Source: Gigaspora margarita (taxonomy: Eukaryota; Glomeromycota; Glomeromycetes; Diversisporales; Gigasporaceae). Taken from it: DNA of 64,000 nt. Below, one piece after another: positions 1 through 9,543 of the stretch. The position numbers and the translations under genes were made by a program. Position 1 is the first letter of the stretch. The number at the start of each line of letters is the position of its first letter. The stretch spans positions 317,911 through 381,910 of the forward strand of contig WTPW01000415.1 in NCBI GenBank assembly GCA_009809945.1. Direction: 5' to 3'. The notes below the pieces were generated by a model, which saw only the letters and a list, made by a program, of their open reading frames with translations, did no database searches and was not told the origin of the DNA.

Positions 1-186
1 TATTATAATAAAAATTTTTTATAGATTCCTTACTAATCAGATAATTGACTTGAGCCACTAGAAGAACCCAGAGAAGTTCCAGAATATCCAGAAGAAGAAC
101 CAGAAGATCTTCAGGAAAAATTAAACATAGTACATATGGGCCAGCAAATTGTTCAGATATTAATAGTGCCACAGAACTCGTCTCAG

Positions 187-858
187 TTATTTGGTCCAAC
201 TGTCATGAAGGGATTCATAATTGGTGGTAATTTCATTAACAGTTTCAATTACAGCATTTACCATTGTCAGAATTCTTTGTCCCTCGACAACAAATGTGGC
301 ATCCCGTGTTGTAAGATCTGCAGTTAATCTTTCCACATGTGCATTAAATTTCGCGGTAAGTTGTTGTTTGACGACATACATGGCGAAGCACTTGGCAATG
401 AAAATCAGATGGACAGGAATTTTCTCGGCGAACATCAATAGGCACACAAAGGCCAAAATAGTGCAATTGCCGAAATATTGATCGAAGACATCTATTAATG
501 GAAAAAAAAGATCGTTAGTATAGATACACAAGTGTGGAGTAACCTAGCATATATGCAACTCGAAATCAACCTTAATTCGTGTGAAACAGGTAAAATAAAT
601 GAGGTTTATTTTGTCGTTCTTAGCAGGACTATTATGCCTGAAAATTATTTTTATCATCTTAGTAAGTTAAGGTACAAGATGCGAAAGTTCATTAAATGCT
701 TTATTTTTATTTTTACAGATATTACTAATAAGAGCATAGAAGGATTGACTAAAGATTTTTGGATCCCTTTTATATAAGATTTCAAACCTAGACACGTAAG
801 TGACATTGCTTTGCAATAAATCTGATTCGATCTCTTTGTTGGTAAAGGCCAGAATGTA
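187..858 (-). CDS. Hypothetical protein, 3' part, two exons
   Basis: Not recognised. Two minus-strand open segments join in frame: exon 858-717, then 491-187 ending in a stop. The first exon follows a good acceptor (T-run then CAG, 859-861). Its end has donor GTAAAA, and the second exon follows CTAAC...TTAATAG, a normal branch point and acceptor. The 225-bp intron keeps frame (phase 1). A second acceptor near 651 would instead end the protein early. The joined 148 residues contain a hydrophobic stretch with LAFVCLLMF and HLIFIAKCFAMY that could be one or two membrane segments, then a polar helical tail. Upstream exons were not identified. An ATG at 894 would give an alternative start inside the predicted intron. 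The gene model is inference; only the ORFs and splice-like sites are seen directly. Confidence 0.35.
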
Positions 859-867
859 CTGAAAAAA

Positions 868-906
868 AATATTAACTAGGTAAATGCATGGCATTGTTTG
901 TCCAAA
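868..906. repeat. Short dispersed repeat (copy 1 of 3)
   Basis: A motif read as AGGTAAATGCATGGCATTG then TTTGT. Similar strings occur at about 3046-3078 and 59930-59957 in the same orientation, with different flanks. Confidence 0.5.
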
Positions 907-1126
907 GCCAAATATTTATATAAATATAACTAGGCACTTGAGTTGCTTAAAGGGAGTTAGAGATGAGTATACTATTGATATTGTATTACACAGTACAAGG
1001 ACCTCATGTTGTGATTAGGCTCCATGGCTGTGATTGCAATGCAAGGACCTCATATTGTTATTAGGCTCTATAGCTGCCGCAGGCAAAACAAGAACCTCGC
1101 CTCGTGTTTGGTGATTGAGCCCCCTA

Positions 1127-1237
1127 AAAAAAGGTCAAGATTCCATTCAGATTTTGTTCAGATTTTTATTACGAAAAATGCTTATTTTTTAAAATAATAA
1201 TCTGAACAAAACATGAATAGAATCTTACTTTTTTTTT
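1127..1237. mobile_element. MITE-like foldback element, TA target site
   Basis: The arms pair around AAGATTCCATTCAGATTTTG and its near complement, with TTGTTCAGATT matching AATCTGAACAA. TA dinucleotides flank both ends (1125-1126 and 1238-1239). It sits inside the tandem array, so the array predates it. Confidence 0.65.
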
Positions 1238-1602
1238 TATAGAGTCCACAACTATGAAAGCGGTATAAGGATCTCACGCTTTGATTAGGCTTAGTTATGC
1301 AAGAGCCTTATATTGTGATTAGGCTTTATGGCTGCCAAAGACAATATAGGAGCCTCATGTTTTGCGATTAAGCACCATAACTATGATAGCAATGCAAGGA
1401 TCTCATGTTGTGATTAGGTTCCATGGCTGCAATAGTAATGCAAGTACCTTGCATTGCAATTAGAGTCTATGGCTGCCGCAGGCAGTGCAAAAACTCATGC
1501 TTGGCGATTAAGCTTTGCAACTACAATAACGGTGCAAGAATCTTATGTTGTGATTAAACTCAGTGGCTATGATAGTAATGCAAGGACTTTATGTTGTGAT
1601 TA

Positions 1603-1847
1603 GGCCAAACCAAGTTGATTATATGTTTTACATTACCCCCCTCCCCTCCAGGAGAGAGGGGGGAGGGAGGGGGGTTCATATAGTAAAATTTTAAAAAATT
1701 TTTCCCGATTTGTTATGGGACTATATAAAAATTTCTGAAAAATTCTGTAGTCCTATGTATATCTATCAAAATTTTTTTTACTATGAAGTAGGGGGGGAGC
1801 TCTGAGGAGGGGGGTAATGTAAAACACATAATCAACTTGGTCTGGCC
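1603..1847. mobile_element. Tourist/PIF-Harbinger-like MITE
   Basis: 245 bp. The terminal inverted repeat starts GGCCAAACCAAGTTGATTAT on the left and GGCCAGACCAAGTTGATTAT as the complement of the right, extending about 40 bp. It is flanked by a 3-bp TTA duplication (1600-1602, 1848-1850), typical of PIF/Harbinger (TWA). The inner part also folds back (G-rich then C-rich runs). It has no coding capacity. It is inserted in the tandem array, whose unit reads continuously once the element is removed. Confidence 0.8.
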
Positions 1848-1942
1848 TTAGGCTCTATGGCTGCCGCAGGCACTGCAAGACCTAACTGCGATAGCAGTGG
1901 AAGGATTTAATATCGTGATTAGGCTCTGTGAATGCGATTTCG

Positions 1943-2215
1943 TAAAATTATTAAATGTTCTTTGTACTCACAGACTAAATTAATGCGAATGAAATGAATT
2001 GACGTAATGGTAAATAAGTATTTATTTTCTTGTTTTTGTGAACTTGTTTTTCAGTTTTATTTAGTAAAATTATTAAAAGTTCTTTATACACACTTGCTGA
2101 ATGAAATGAATTGTACGTAATGGTAAATAAGTACTTATTTTATTGTTTTGTGAGCTTGTTTTGCAGTTTTTTATTTCGTAAGATTGTTAAATGTTCTTTA
2201 TACTCACCTCACTGA
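1943..2215. repeat. Tandem repeat, about 115-120 bp period
   Basis: Two and a half copies begin with TAAAATTATTAAATGTTCTT-like sequence at about 1943, 2064 and 2178. Each is followed by GAATGAAATGAATT and ATGGTAAATAAGTA. Non-coding. Confidence 0.7.
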
Positions 2216-2230
2216 ATAAATAATTAATGC

Positions 2231-3179
2231 GTATTGGAAAGCAGCGTGTGAAGTGTTTCTGTACAAATCCTTTTAATCAGATATTTCTGCTTTAAAATAT
2301 GTTATATGATTACTTATTTCTTGTATTTATTGGCAGCTAATTTTTATAAACCGGCTTTTTATATACGTACATATATAAGTATATGTGGTCGATTTTTCCT
2401 AATTTGCACTTGGGGCTTTTCAGATGGGCTTCTCCACCAATACATGTAGATCACTTTTCTAATTCGTTTTTAGATTTACCTGTTTATGCGCGTGCATATT
2501 ACCAGTATCGATTTATGTATACCTAACTTGGTTTGTAATAAGCCACTTACCAGTATTGCTGATTAATAATGGCACATTACGTCGGGTAGTCGATATTCTA
2601 TGTAAACCATAATTTTTTATTGTATATAGTATAAAAGGCTCAGAAAAAACCAATGCTAACATATGCAGATCGATTTCAATAAGCCTATTAATTAATCGAA
2701 TCTTTAATATTTTAAGAAAAAATTTTCATATGCATGAACCTACACGAAAAAAGGAAAACATAATAAATACAACCCAAATACGACAAGAATTTTTTGAGGG
2801 CAAGCGCAGATAGATCTGAACGCGCAACGCAGCTCTTCTCAAGATAGAGCAGATAAGATAATATAAAATTTTTATATGAAAATCTTATCTGCTTTAGTCA
2901 AAAAGGAAATGTGGCGGATCATGAGCAATGACAAATACCAATGCGATTAAAAACACGTGTACAAATACAAGTATAAACAGAAATGATCAGAGAAATGTCG
3001 ACAAAAAAGATGGAGAAGAGGTTAATAATTAAAAAGTTTGCTATTTATTAGGTAAAAGCATGGTATTGTTTGTCTATAACTCACTTTTATTTCTTGTACT
3101 ATAAATTTTATATATGCACTAATTTATCAGATATTATGTAATATTTTTTATCAAGGGGGTACCCCCACATAAGACGAAT
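2231..3179. other. Gene-free AT-rich stretch
   Basis: No ORF or element was recognised. One short hairpin has 12-bp arms (AGCAGATAAGAT, 2848-2859; complement at 2882-2893). A second copy of the short dispersed repeat lies at about 3046. Confidence 0.5.
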
Positions 3180-4470
3180 CTGATTGGTTGATTTTAAAAA
3201 AATTTTATCAAAATTTTACTAATAGATTATAATTTTGGGTTCTAAATAAACTTATTTAAAATATTATTATATACTATAATAATGTATTTTTGCATGCTGA
3301 GAAAGTTTATTTAGTGCCCAAAGTCATATTTCATTAGTAAAATTTTGCATAATACAGAATTATTTATTTTTTTATTAATAAAAATATAGAAAATTCTGCA
3401 GTATGCAAAATTTTGCTAATGAATAATAAATTTAAGCTCTAAGTAAACTTGTTCAACACTAAAATATACATTATTTCGGTATATATTCTTTTAATTTTCT
3501 TAATTTTTAAATAAAGATGAGCAAAAATGCACTTTTGATAAAAATTTACCAATTTTACTCATCTTTATTTCAAAAATTAAAAAAGTTAAATAATTATATA
3601 CTAAAATAATGTAGAATTTAGTTTTAAACAAACTTAATTAGGGCCCTAAGTAATAATTCATTAGTAAAATTTTGCATGATGCTGAATTATCTATATTTTT
3701 ATTAATAAAAATACAGAAAATCTGTATCATGCAAAATTTTACTAATGAATTATAAAATAAAGCTCTAAGTAAAGTTGTTCAGCACTAAAAACTACATCAT
3801 GACGGCATATAATTATTTAATTTTTTTAATATTTGAAATAAATATGAGTAAAATTGGTAAATTTTCATCAAAATGTAATATTGCACATCTGTATTTGAAA
3901 ATTTATTAAAATCAAACAAATATATACCGATATAGTGTATCTTTTGTTGCTGAACAAGTTTACTTAGAGCTCAAAGTTATAATTTATTAGTACAATTTTG
4001 CATAATTCTGAATTTCCTATATTTTTATTAATAAAAATATAGAAAAATCCACATAATGCAAAATTGTACTAATGAATTATAACTTTGAGCTCTAAGTAAA
4101 CATGTTCAGCACTAAAAAATACACTATATCGGTATAAATTTTTTGATTTTTTTTAAATTTTCAAACAAAGCTGAGCAATATTACATTTTGATGAAAATTT
4201 ACCAATTTTACTCATCTTTATTTCAAAAATTGAAAAAATTAAATTAATTATATGCCATCATAATGTAGTTTTTAGTGCTGAACAACTTTACTTAGAGCTT
4301 CATTTTATAATTCATTAGTAAAATTTTGCATGATACAGAATTTTCTATATTTTTATTAATAAAAATATAGATAATTCAGCATCATGCAAAATTTTACTAA
4401 TGAATTATAGCTTTAACCCCTAAGTAAACTTGCTCAGCATCAAAAATACACTATTATAGTATATATTTGT
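3180..4470. repeat. Four-copy tandem array of nested palindromes
   Basis: The core ATTAGTAAAATTTTGCAT recurs at 3333, 3660, 3986 (variant TAC) and 4314, a spacing of 326-328 bp. Each copy is a hairpin: this core faces ATGCAAAATTTTACTAAT across a TTTTTATTAATAAAAA loop region. Outer arms carry CTGAACAAGTTTACTTAGAG and its complement. A second hairpin between copies pairs AAAGATGAGTAAAATTGG-like arms. A related arm also occurs at 17306. Probably a multiplied foldback transposon; no protein was found. Confidence 0.8.
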
Positions 4471-4488
4471 ATTTATATAAATTTTCCG

Positions 4489-4605
4489 ATCACAGGATCC
4501 AAAGATCGATAAAATTTATCAATCATTTAATAAGAATTTGTTTATATATAAAAATAAATTTATTAAATGATTGATAAATCTTTATCGATCTTAGGATCCT
4601 GTGAT
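4489..4605. repeat. Inverted repeat of about 117 bp
   Basis: ATCACAGGATCC at 4489 faces GGATCCTGTGAT ending at 4605. The arms continue through AGATCGATAAA and TTTATCAATCATTTAATA and their complements. Foldback element; no clear target duplication. Confidence 0.65.
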
Positions 4606-4860
4606 TGGAATTTAACGGTTTTTAGCTTGTTAGAATCGTCTCACTGAGAAGAACATTTTGGTGGTTAATTCATTCAAAACGGCCCAGTATATCAAAAGTT
4701 ATTCAATAGTAAAGAAATTTACTTAGTGGCGAACGATCTTGGGATAATGTGATTGGATTTTAACGATTTTGGGCTTGTTAGAATCGTCTTATTGAGACGA
4801 ACATTTTGATAGTTAAATCATCCAAAACGGACCAGTAGATCAAAAGCTATTAACAATTTC
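4601..4860. repeat. Direct duplication, about 147 bp unit
   Basis: The segment GTGATTGGAATTTAACG ... CTTGTTAGAATCGTCT ... AAAACGGCCCAGTA at 4601 is repeated with substitutions from 4749. The join AACGATCTTGGGATAATGTG resembles the right arm of the preceding inverted repeat. Confidence 0.7.
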
Positions 4861-5700
4861 ATAAATTGGCCAATTAAAAATAATTTAAAAATCATGTGAG
4901 TGGACAGACGGAAAGTGCAAAGTTGCGTTTTTGATATTTTAATATATGATGCGTCAAGAAAGTAACTTTTGTATCACGATACGCAGAGACTAAAGGTCCT
5001 ACGCTTCGCTTCGGACAATTACGTTATTATCGCAATATGGGAGTAAATTCTCATTTTGAGAATGAAGACCTGGATCTAAAGACTTAATAATACGCGGTCT
5101 GGGTAACTTAAATCAAGGTAAGTGTTTTTCATTTTATATGAAAAAAATCTAGTAGATATGATGAATTATTACAATTATAATGATAACCGTCACATCAAGA
5201 CCCCGATTAATATACACGATATCTAGAACCTGACTTGTGTAATATTACTCGATTTTGGTTAGACGTCGGATTTAATTTTGCCCAGCCCAATTATATTTAG
5301 AAATAAAATCACATCATTGATCATTAACAAATTTATTCCATTTTATTAGTAGAAGTAGCAAAGCTAACATATCATTCCTTATTAGGAACTTCAGTAGTAA
5401 CTTTGATATATAGACCAAGTACTATGTATAAGCTACTAAGAATATGCTAGAAAGTTTGAGCAAAAACATAACATGGATATTATTTTATAGTGATTGATCG
5501 ATTCATCCAAGACATGCATGACATCAGCAATGCATGTGACTTGGAATCTCTGATTCCTGCTCCGCTAATGGGATTGTGACCCAGACTAAGTTTTGCTTAT
5601 GTTAGATTTACACATGGCATTGATCTCCTGAGGCCCATTATAACGTGACATAGTGAAATAAATTAAATATATTTTTATTACATATCATAGTAACAGAAAA
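4861..5700. other. Gene-free stretch before the cluster
   Basis: No reading frame or repeat was recognised here. Confidence 0.4.
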
Positions 5701-6036
5701 ATGTCTTACGAATTACACGATCAGATTTCTAAGTATATAGATTTCAGTCCTGAAGAAATTCGTCTTCCAGTTACAGAGGAAGATAAATAGCTTTTTTTTG
5801 AAAATTATAGCAGATCAGGAGATGATTGATATTGTAATGGATGAGTATCAATTTTTGCTTCATCACGGACATAACTACAAGGGTGGGAAATTATTACATA
5901 TATATGTACTGAAAAAAATGCTGAGAAAGTATTGATAGAGGTACCTCCATCGTACATATTATCTAGAAAGGTTTTAGCCCACATCGAAAAAAGATTCAAA
6001 GACCTTCCACTCGCACTAGTTGTTATAGTTGATTAG
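5701..6036 (+). pseudogene. Unknown protein, frameshifted
   Basis: Not recognised. A start at 5701 opens MSYELHDQISKYIDFSPEE, then a TAG at 5788. The next frame carries on (ADQEMIDIVMDEYQ, then HNYKGGKLLHIYV). After another shift, the first frame resumes (KNAEKVLIEVPPSYIL ... RFKDLPLALVVIVD) to a TAG near 6034. The smooth, acidic, protein-like composition of each piece suggests one gene of roughly 110 codons broken by at least two indels. It is plus-strand, facing the minus-strand retropepsin-like gene that ends at 6093. It may be the left-hand gene of the cluster; its function is unknown. Confidence 0.45.
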
Positions 6037-6092
6037 ATAGATCACTACTCTGGAATGCGAACACAGTTGGTATGCTTATTTTTACGATGTTT

Positions 6093-7006
6093 TCAGATAG
6101 AAGAGTCAACCTTTTTCTTTTTAACATGAACACGATTCTTTTGGGGGTTTATCAAATTGAGATCGTACCAGTCTGAACCTGTGGATTCTGAATCAGAGCT
6201 GGATGAATTAGTCTCTGTCTCAGATCTTATCCTGGTAGCTTTGCTTTATTTATACAACTTAGTTCATACTCAATAATACGGAGTTTTTCAAAAATTCCAT
6301 ACTCTATATCATTTTCTATAGAATGAACTGACTTCCAAATATTATTGAGGTGCGTTTTGATTGAAAGCTTTCCACATCCATCGCCTAAATCTACTTTAGG
6401 ATATTTCTTAATCTTGCTAGCTCTGCTATTTTTGGAAAAATCACCATTTGATCTTCTGGGCATTGGAGGTACAGAAAGCGTGTGAAATATTTCATGACGT
6501 TTCTTTTGGTATTTAATATTTTGGACACCTGCAAGACTTTTCTTGATTATATTAGTGATCTCCTCCTCCAATAAATTGGACTTATATGGGTCATTTTTCG
6601 TGGCGCTGGCTTTATTAAAATCTTTTTCGAAAAATGGGATACTCATACCATCTATTACAATTTTATCACGGTGTTCATAGGTTCTGGGAGAAAACCCAAA
6701 GATAATTTTTGCTTTACGCATATATAACCATTCTTGTCCCAGCACCAAATCGAACGAAGGATTTTTGCGAATTTGGAAGTCTATCATTTCAGTATCATTT
6801 AAGCTTCGCCACTTTTCTTTATAGTAAAACTGTAAATCTAAGCATTTTATTTTTTCACATATCACATCTTCATCAGGTAAACCTCCTAACCCATAATCTT
6901 CTTCAAGCTTATCGAACAAGCTCTTGCTAATGGTATTAAACTTCGACGATGTATCTATTAATGCTTTAACTGGGATTTTTCCTTCGACTAAACAGTGTAT
7001 GCGCAT
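6093..7006 (-). pseudogene. Retropepsin-like aspartic protease family protein, degenerate
   Basis: 259 residues are open from ATG 7006 to 6227. A frameshift near 6230 leads into a Ser/Glu-rich tail (SETETNSSSSDSEST, then a Lys-rich end) with a stop at 6093. The N-terminal fold is retropepsin-like: VKALIDTSSKFNTIS sits where the family has hydrophobic-D-S/T-G, followed by FDLVLGQEWLY, the usual closing strand and helix. The catalytic D is present but the Gly after it is Ser (IDTSS), so activity is doubtful. The basic middle region is unassigned. Two other retropepsin-like genes lie at 8527-8973 and 9049-9543; the latter shares the Ser-rich tail plus Lys-rich end layout. In retroelements such enzymes process polyproteins, but no gag or RT is adjacent here, so its role is unknown. 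Confidence 0.6.
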
Positions 7007-7076
7007 CTTAAGTATATTTAATGATGTATATTATAATCAAAAAAATAACTAATAATTAATTATCTGCCTAAAGCTC

Positions 7077-8507
7077 TCACCACAATCGATGCAATCCTTG
7101 ATCAATGGCTCGAGCAAGATTATTTAATAAATTAATTCGTTCTGAATCAGTCAATTTTGATGTTACTCTAATTGCAGAAATAAGATCTGTTACATTTAAT
7201 GTATTAGTTGAAACTATTCTATTAGGTCCACCAGTAAAGATAATGCTTCGAGATACTCTTAATAGATCTGGAATAAGTGAATGTGTATTCTCACCCTGTA
7301 TGTCGTTATTGGGGTCAGAACCAGAAGTATCAGATGATCCAGAATTAGACTGTTCATATGATGAATCGTAATTTTCAATACGTATACTTGGATTAAGTCA
7401 TTTTGTGATCTTTTCACTAATATTTTCACAACCTTCCAAATTAAGATATTTTAGATTGAGGCATGAACATGCTATTTCTTTAATGGTTGTATCAGAAATA
7501 TCACAAAATCCAAGTTCAAGATGCTGAAGTTTGGGACATGATTGAATAACATTACATACCGATGGTTCGGTAATGAATCCACACCCTCCAAGATCAAGAT
7601 ATTCCAATTCATGGCATGTACTAGCTATTGCTTCAACAATCTCATCTCTGATATCATTACCAGAAATATTGAAATGTTTTAAATTTGGAGAAGATCTGAT
7701 AATAGCTACAATAAGAGAATCATCCCGAAAAGCCATAACATAGGCAAAATCAAGGTACTCTAATTTGAGGTGCGTTTGTACTAATATACTAGCATCTTTG
7801 ATTTTTCCACGACTAGACGATATATCTAAAGATAGTAAGTTAGTACACAAATTTAAGATATGGTTTATAGATTTATCAGTAATCCAATATGCTTCACTAA
7901 AATAAAATTCTCTCAAATTATAGCATGACTTTGCAATTTTTATTAATGATTCGTCAGTAATACCATTACAATAAGAAATATTTAGATTTTCCAATTTATT
8001 GCATGATTGTGCAATTTGACATAGTCCTTCATCAGTTATAATTCGATTATCCCATAAATTAAGATGTTTTAAATTTGGATATGATAAAGCTATTTTAATT
8101 AATGTCTTATTACTAATGCTCACGCACTTTTTAAAGTCTAAATGAATTATATTTGGGCAGTAATTTATGATAGATCTAATTAATTTGTATGTAATTGAAT
8201 AATAATGTGAAATTTTTAAGCTTTTCAGGTTTGAGGCATAGACAGGTTTTTTCTCCTCGCATATCAGCTTTATGAAGCTTTCTAACCGCGTTTGATATCG
8301 TTCACAATAATTATATTCAACTGGGAAATAATGCCCATAATGAATATCATTACCTTTTAACTCAACTCTTCTCTACAATAGTGGTATACCAAACTTATAC
8401 CATAAACAGCTAACAAACAAAGTGGGATAGAGGGATCGATCAATTTCTAAAAAATATAATATCTGTTCTAGTAATTCAGGTAAGTTAAAAATATTTAGTT
8501 GCGCCAT
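7077..8507 (-). pseudogene. F-box/LRR protein with two premature stops
   Basis: The full frame runs from ATG 8507 (MAQLNIFNLPELLEQILYFL, a clear F-box start) to a TGA at 7077, about 477 codons. TAG at 8373-8375 interrupts the F-box where Trp is usual (just before RRVELKG). TGA at 7398-7400 follows ISEKITK and the frame stays open beyond it (LNPSIRIENYDSSYEQS ... RAIDQGLHRLW). Between them are about eight AMN1-type leucine-rich repeats, for example [20 protein letters not shown] and [18 protein letters not shown]-box/LRR proteins are substrate receptors of SCF ubiquitin ligases, and the family is very large in Rhizophagus. Both stops are one transition from TGG. It may be cargo of the cluster or a bystander gene. 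Confidence 0.7.
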
Positions 8508-8526
8508 TCCCAAATAATGTATAACT

Positions 8527-8973
8527 CTAATCGAAAAAAAACAATGTTTGAATAATTAATTTTAGGCAGATATACTACGTGTTTTCCGGATATTCTCAAT
8601 TACATTTAATCTCGCAACTAGTTCCATCGAGTAATGTGAGAGTTTTATTTGGGAAGTCCACTTTCATTGCATTATCTTTAAACTATGAGTTCCCTAACAT
8701 CAGTACATGTTCAGGAATACTAACAATAAAAATATCAGTAACTTTTACTTGTTTCCATTTAGGGCCCTGAGACAGGATTGAAATAGAAATTTCATGAATT
8801 ACTCCTACTACATCGAGTTTGCCAATGGGTGTATATATTTCTATATCAGAGATATCATCAATTTTTAAATCTAATTTATTTACTATCTCCTCTGCTATAA
8901 TATTACAGTTAGCACCGGAATCTAATATGGCTGTAACAGGTACTTTATTGATTTCGCAGGATAAAGCTGTCAT
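8527..8973 (-). pseudogene. Retropepsin-like aspartic protease
   Basis: From ATG 8973 (MTALSCEINKVPVTAILDSG) a textbook active-site segment AILDSGANCNIIA is present, then VGVIHEISISIL and the closing motif HVLMLGNS. TAG follows at 8683-8685, where Trp is common in this family. The frame continues (FKDNAMKVDFPNKTLTLLDG) with further TGA/TAG before the end near 8527. The catalytic DSGA is intact. About 150 residues if read through, close to a single-domain retropepsin. It lies 20 bp upstream of the F-box gene in the same orientation. The stops look like point mutations rather than a natural end. Confidence 0.7.
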
Positions 8974-9048
8974 TGTAATGTTTTACTATAATTAATATTT
9001 ACTTTCACATTTTTAAATTCATATTAATAAAATAATTTAACATTTACA

Positions 9049-9543
9049 ATAACTGAAGCTAATAACAATATTGATGACAACCCAAGAGAAGAATCTATAA
9101 AAAACTTTAAACGATGTTTGATTGACGTTAATGATGAAGTTGTGGAGGGCATAGTTGATTCAGGCTCAAAATGTCCAATTATTACTTATGAGGTTGCAAA
9201 AAAATTTGGTTTCATGAAATATAAAAGTTTACCCAATATTACCGATAAAGCAGTATCTGATATTGTTAAGCAAGTATCAGGTTAAAAAATCTGGATCTCT
9301 CTTTACCGATTACTAGAGATAGTAAAACCCAAGGTTCGTCAAGAACTTATAAACTCGATAGCAAACCCAGATATCCCTCAAAGAAATCATACACTATGCA
9401 AGGCTAGAAAAAAACCAATTTTTAATGACACCACATCTGAATCCTCATCTTCATCCGAAACTAAGTCTGACTCTAATTCGTCTAATGATAATGAAAATTT
9501 TACTATAGATATGGTAAAAGTGAAAAAGCATGATTATTCTTGA
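9049..9543 (+). pseudogene. Retropepsin-like protein, plus strand, frameshifted
   Basis: No ATG, but a frame opens at ATA 9049 (then TEANNNIDDNPREES), which could be a lost ATG. It contains the active-site segment EGIVDSGSKCPIITYEVAKK (DSG at about 9157). A TAA at 9283 ends this frame. Another frame then carries LYRLLEIVKPKVRQELINS, a run of Ser/Glu (TTSESSSSSETKSDSNSS) and a basic end (VKVKKHDYS), stopping at 9541-9543. The tail layout matches the minus-strand gene at 6093-7006. Its last 10 bases overlap the restored end of the convergent recombinase-like gene. Confidence 0.6.

Larger units (their letters stand above)
996..1940. repeat. Imperfect tandem repeat array
   Basis: A degenerate unit of roughly 50-90 bp. 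It carries variants of CAAGGACCTCATGTTGTGAT, TTAGGCTCCATGGCTG and GCCGCAGGCA and is repeated about twelve times. Copies differ by many substitutions and indels. Two inverted-repeat elements (1127-1237 and 1603-1847) interrupt it. No coding sense was seen on either strand. Confidence 0.75.

Noticed and set aside
7105..7371. Plus-strand ORF of 88 codons
   Set aside because: The minus strand of the same segment continues the F-box/LRR frame past TGA 7398 with protein-like composition. The plus ORF is its shadow.
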